From Anaerolineaceae bacterium (GTDB lineage: Bacteria > Chloroflexota > Anaerolineae > Anaerolineales > Anaerolineaceae), in NCBI GenBank assembly GCA_003158355.1, contig PMIV01000076.1, positions 1-5,558 of the forward strand: 5,558 bases of DNA, read 5' to 3'. Below, piece by piece: positions 5,446-5,558 of the stretch. Within the stretch, counting starts at the first letter, position 1. Every line of letters starts with the position of its first letter. The position numbers were made by a program, and so were the translations under genes. The notes beneath the pieces were generated by a model. The model saw nothing but the letters and a program-made list of their open reading frames with translations. It searched no databases and was not told the DNA's origin.

Positions 5446-5451
5446 TATACT
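5446..5451 (+). promoter_or_regulatory. Candidate -10 box of the downstream gene
   Basis: TATACT matches the -10 consensus at five of six positions. The 22 bp before it are almost pure A/T and include ATTAAT twice (5425-5430 and 5435-5440). Only a weak -35-like TTGGAT lies 19 nt upstream. Transcription would start near 5458 and give a leader of about 36 nt. Confidence 0.4.
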
Positions 5452-5493
5452 AACAGAGTGAAATTTATCTAATTTATTTATCTAAGGAGAAAG

Positions 5494-5558
5494 ATGACCA
5501 CACCAGTTGAAATTCCCCCCGTACCTGTAACCCCAGAAGTTTCCAGTGAAGATCGTTT
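5494..5558 (+). CDS. Unidentified gene, N-terminal fragment
   Basis: Twenty-one complete codons are visible before the window ends. The ATG at 5494-5496 is preceded by AAGGAG (5484-5489) at 4-nt spacing, a strong ribosome site, and by a candidate promoter, so a real start is likely. The residues M-T-T-P-V-E-I-P-P-V-P-V-T-P-E-V are rich in Pro, Val and Thr with no positive charges and no hydrophobic run, so it does not begin with a signal peptide. Such a segment looks like a disordered N-terminal extension. I do not recognise the family and cannot assign a function. Confidence 0.68.
   Translation, partial: MTTPVEIPPVPVTPEVSSEDR

Overview
The window looks like a chromosomal stretch from a free-living bacterium of moderate GC content, most plausibly Chloroflexota (Anaerolineae-like). 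This rests on three protein-level hints and no marker gene: a membrane-anchored peptidase on a Thr/Pro 'TPTPSPT' stalk, a bacterial RRM protein with a Gly-rich tail, and a methyltransferase with the 'LQCHFGxDT' variant of motif I. The phylum call is inference from remembered family distributions.

Layout, left to right. (1) 1-92, minus strand: the first 30 codons of a Gfo/Idh/MocA-type NAD(P)-dependent oxidoreductase, with a clear Shine-Dalgarno and an extended -10 promoter. (2) 93-583: a 491-bp AT-rich gap with no convincing gene. It holds two vestigial mobile-element-like structures: a pair of inverted ends resembling IS3/IS150-group termini only 24 bp apart (154-203), and a 91-bp unit with 12-bp inverted ends flanked by TA (387-477). 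(3) 584-1528, minus: an extracytoplasmic M14 zinc carboxypeptidase tethered by an N-terminal membrane segment. (4) 1803-2135, minus: an RRM RNA-binding protein starting at TTG, followed by a strong intrinsic terminator and preceded by a second terminator-like hairpin in its leader. (5) 2397-3200, minus: a class I SAM-dependent methyltransferase. (6) 3201-3327: a divergent promoter region containing a perfect 13-bp palindrome that resembles a Fur/PerR-family box. (7) 3328-5340, plus: a complete cytoplasmic S9-family acylaminoacyl-peptidase-like serine peptidase with its own intrinsic terminator. (8) 5494-end, plus: the first 21 codons of an unidentified gene with a good Shine-Dalgarno.

The genes look like independent single-gene transcription units, not one pathway: spacings are large, each has its own start signals, and terminators separate several of them. 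Two peptidases, one extracytoplasmic (M14) and one cytoplasmic (S9), fit peptide scavenging, but nothing links them in an operon. I see no defence system, CRISPR array, tRNA, rRNA or intact transposase. The least ordinary signals are the element vestiges at 154-203 and 387-477, the hairpin in the RNA-binding-protein leader, and the palindrome over the S9 promoter.
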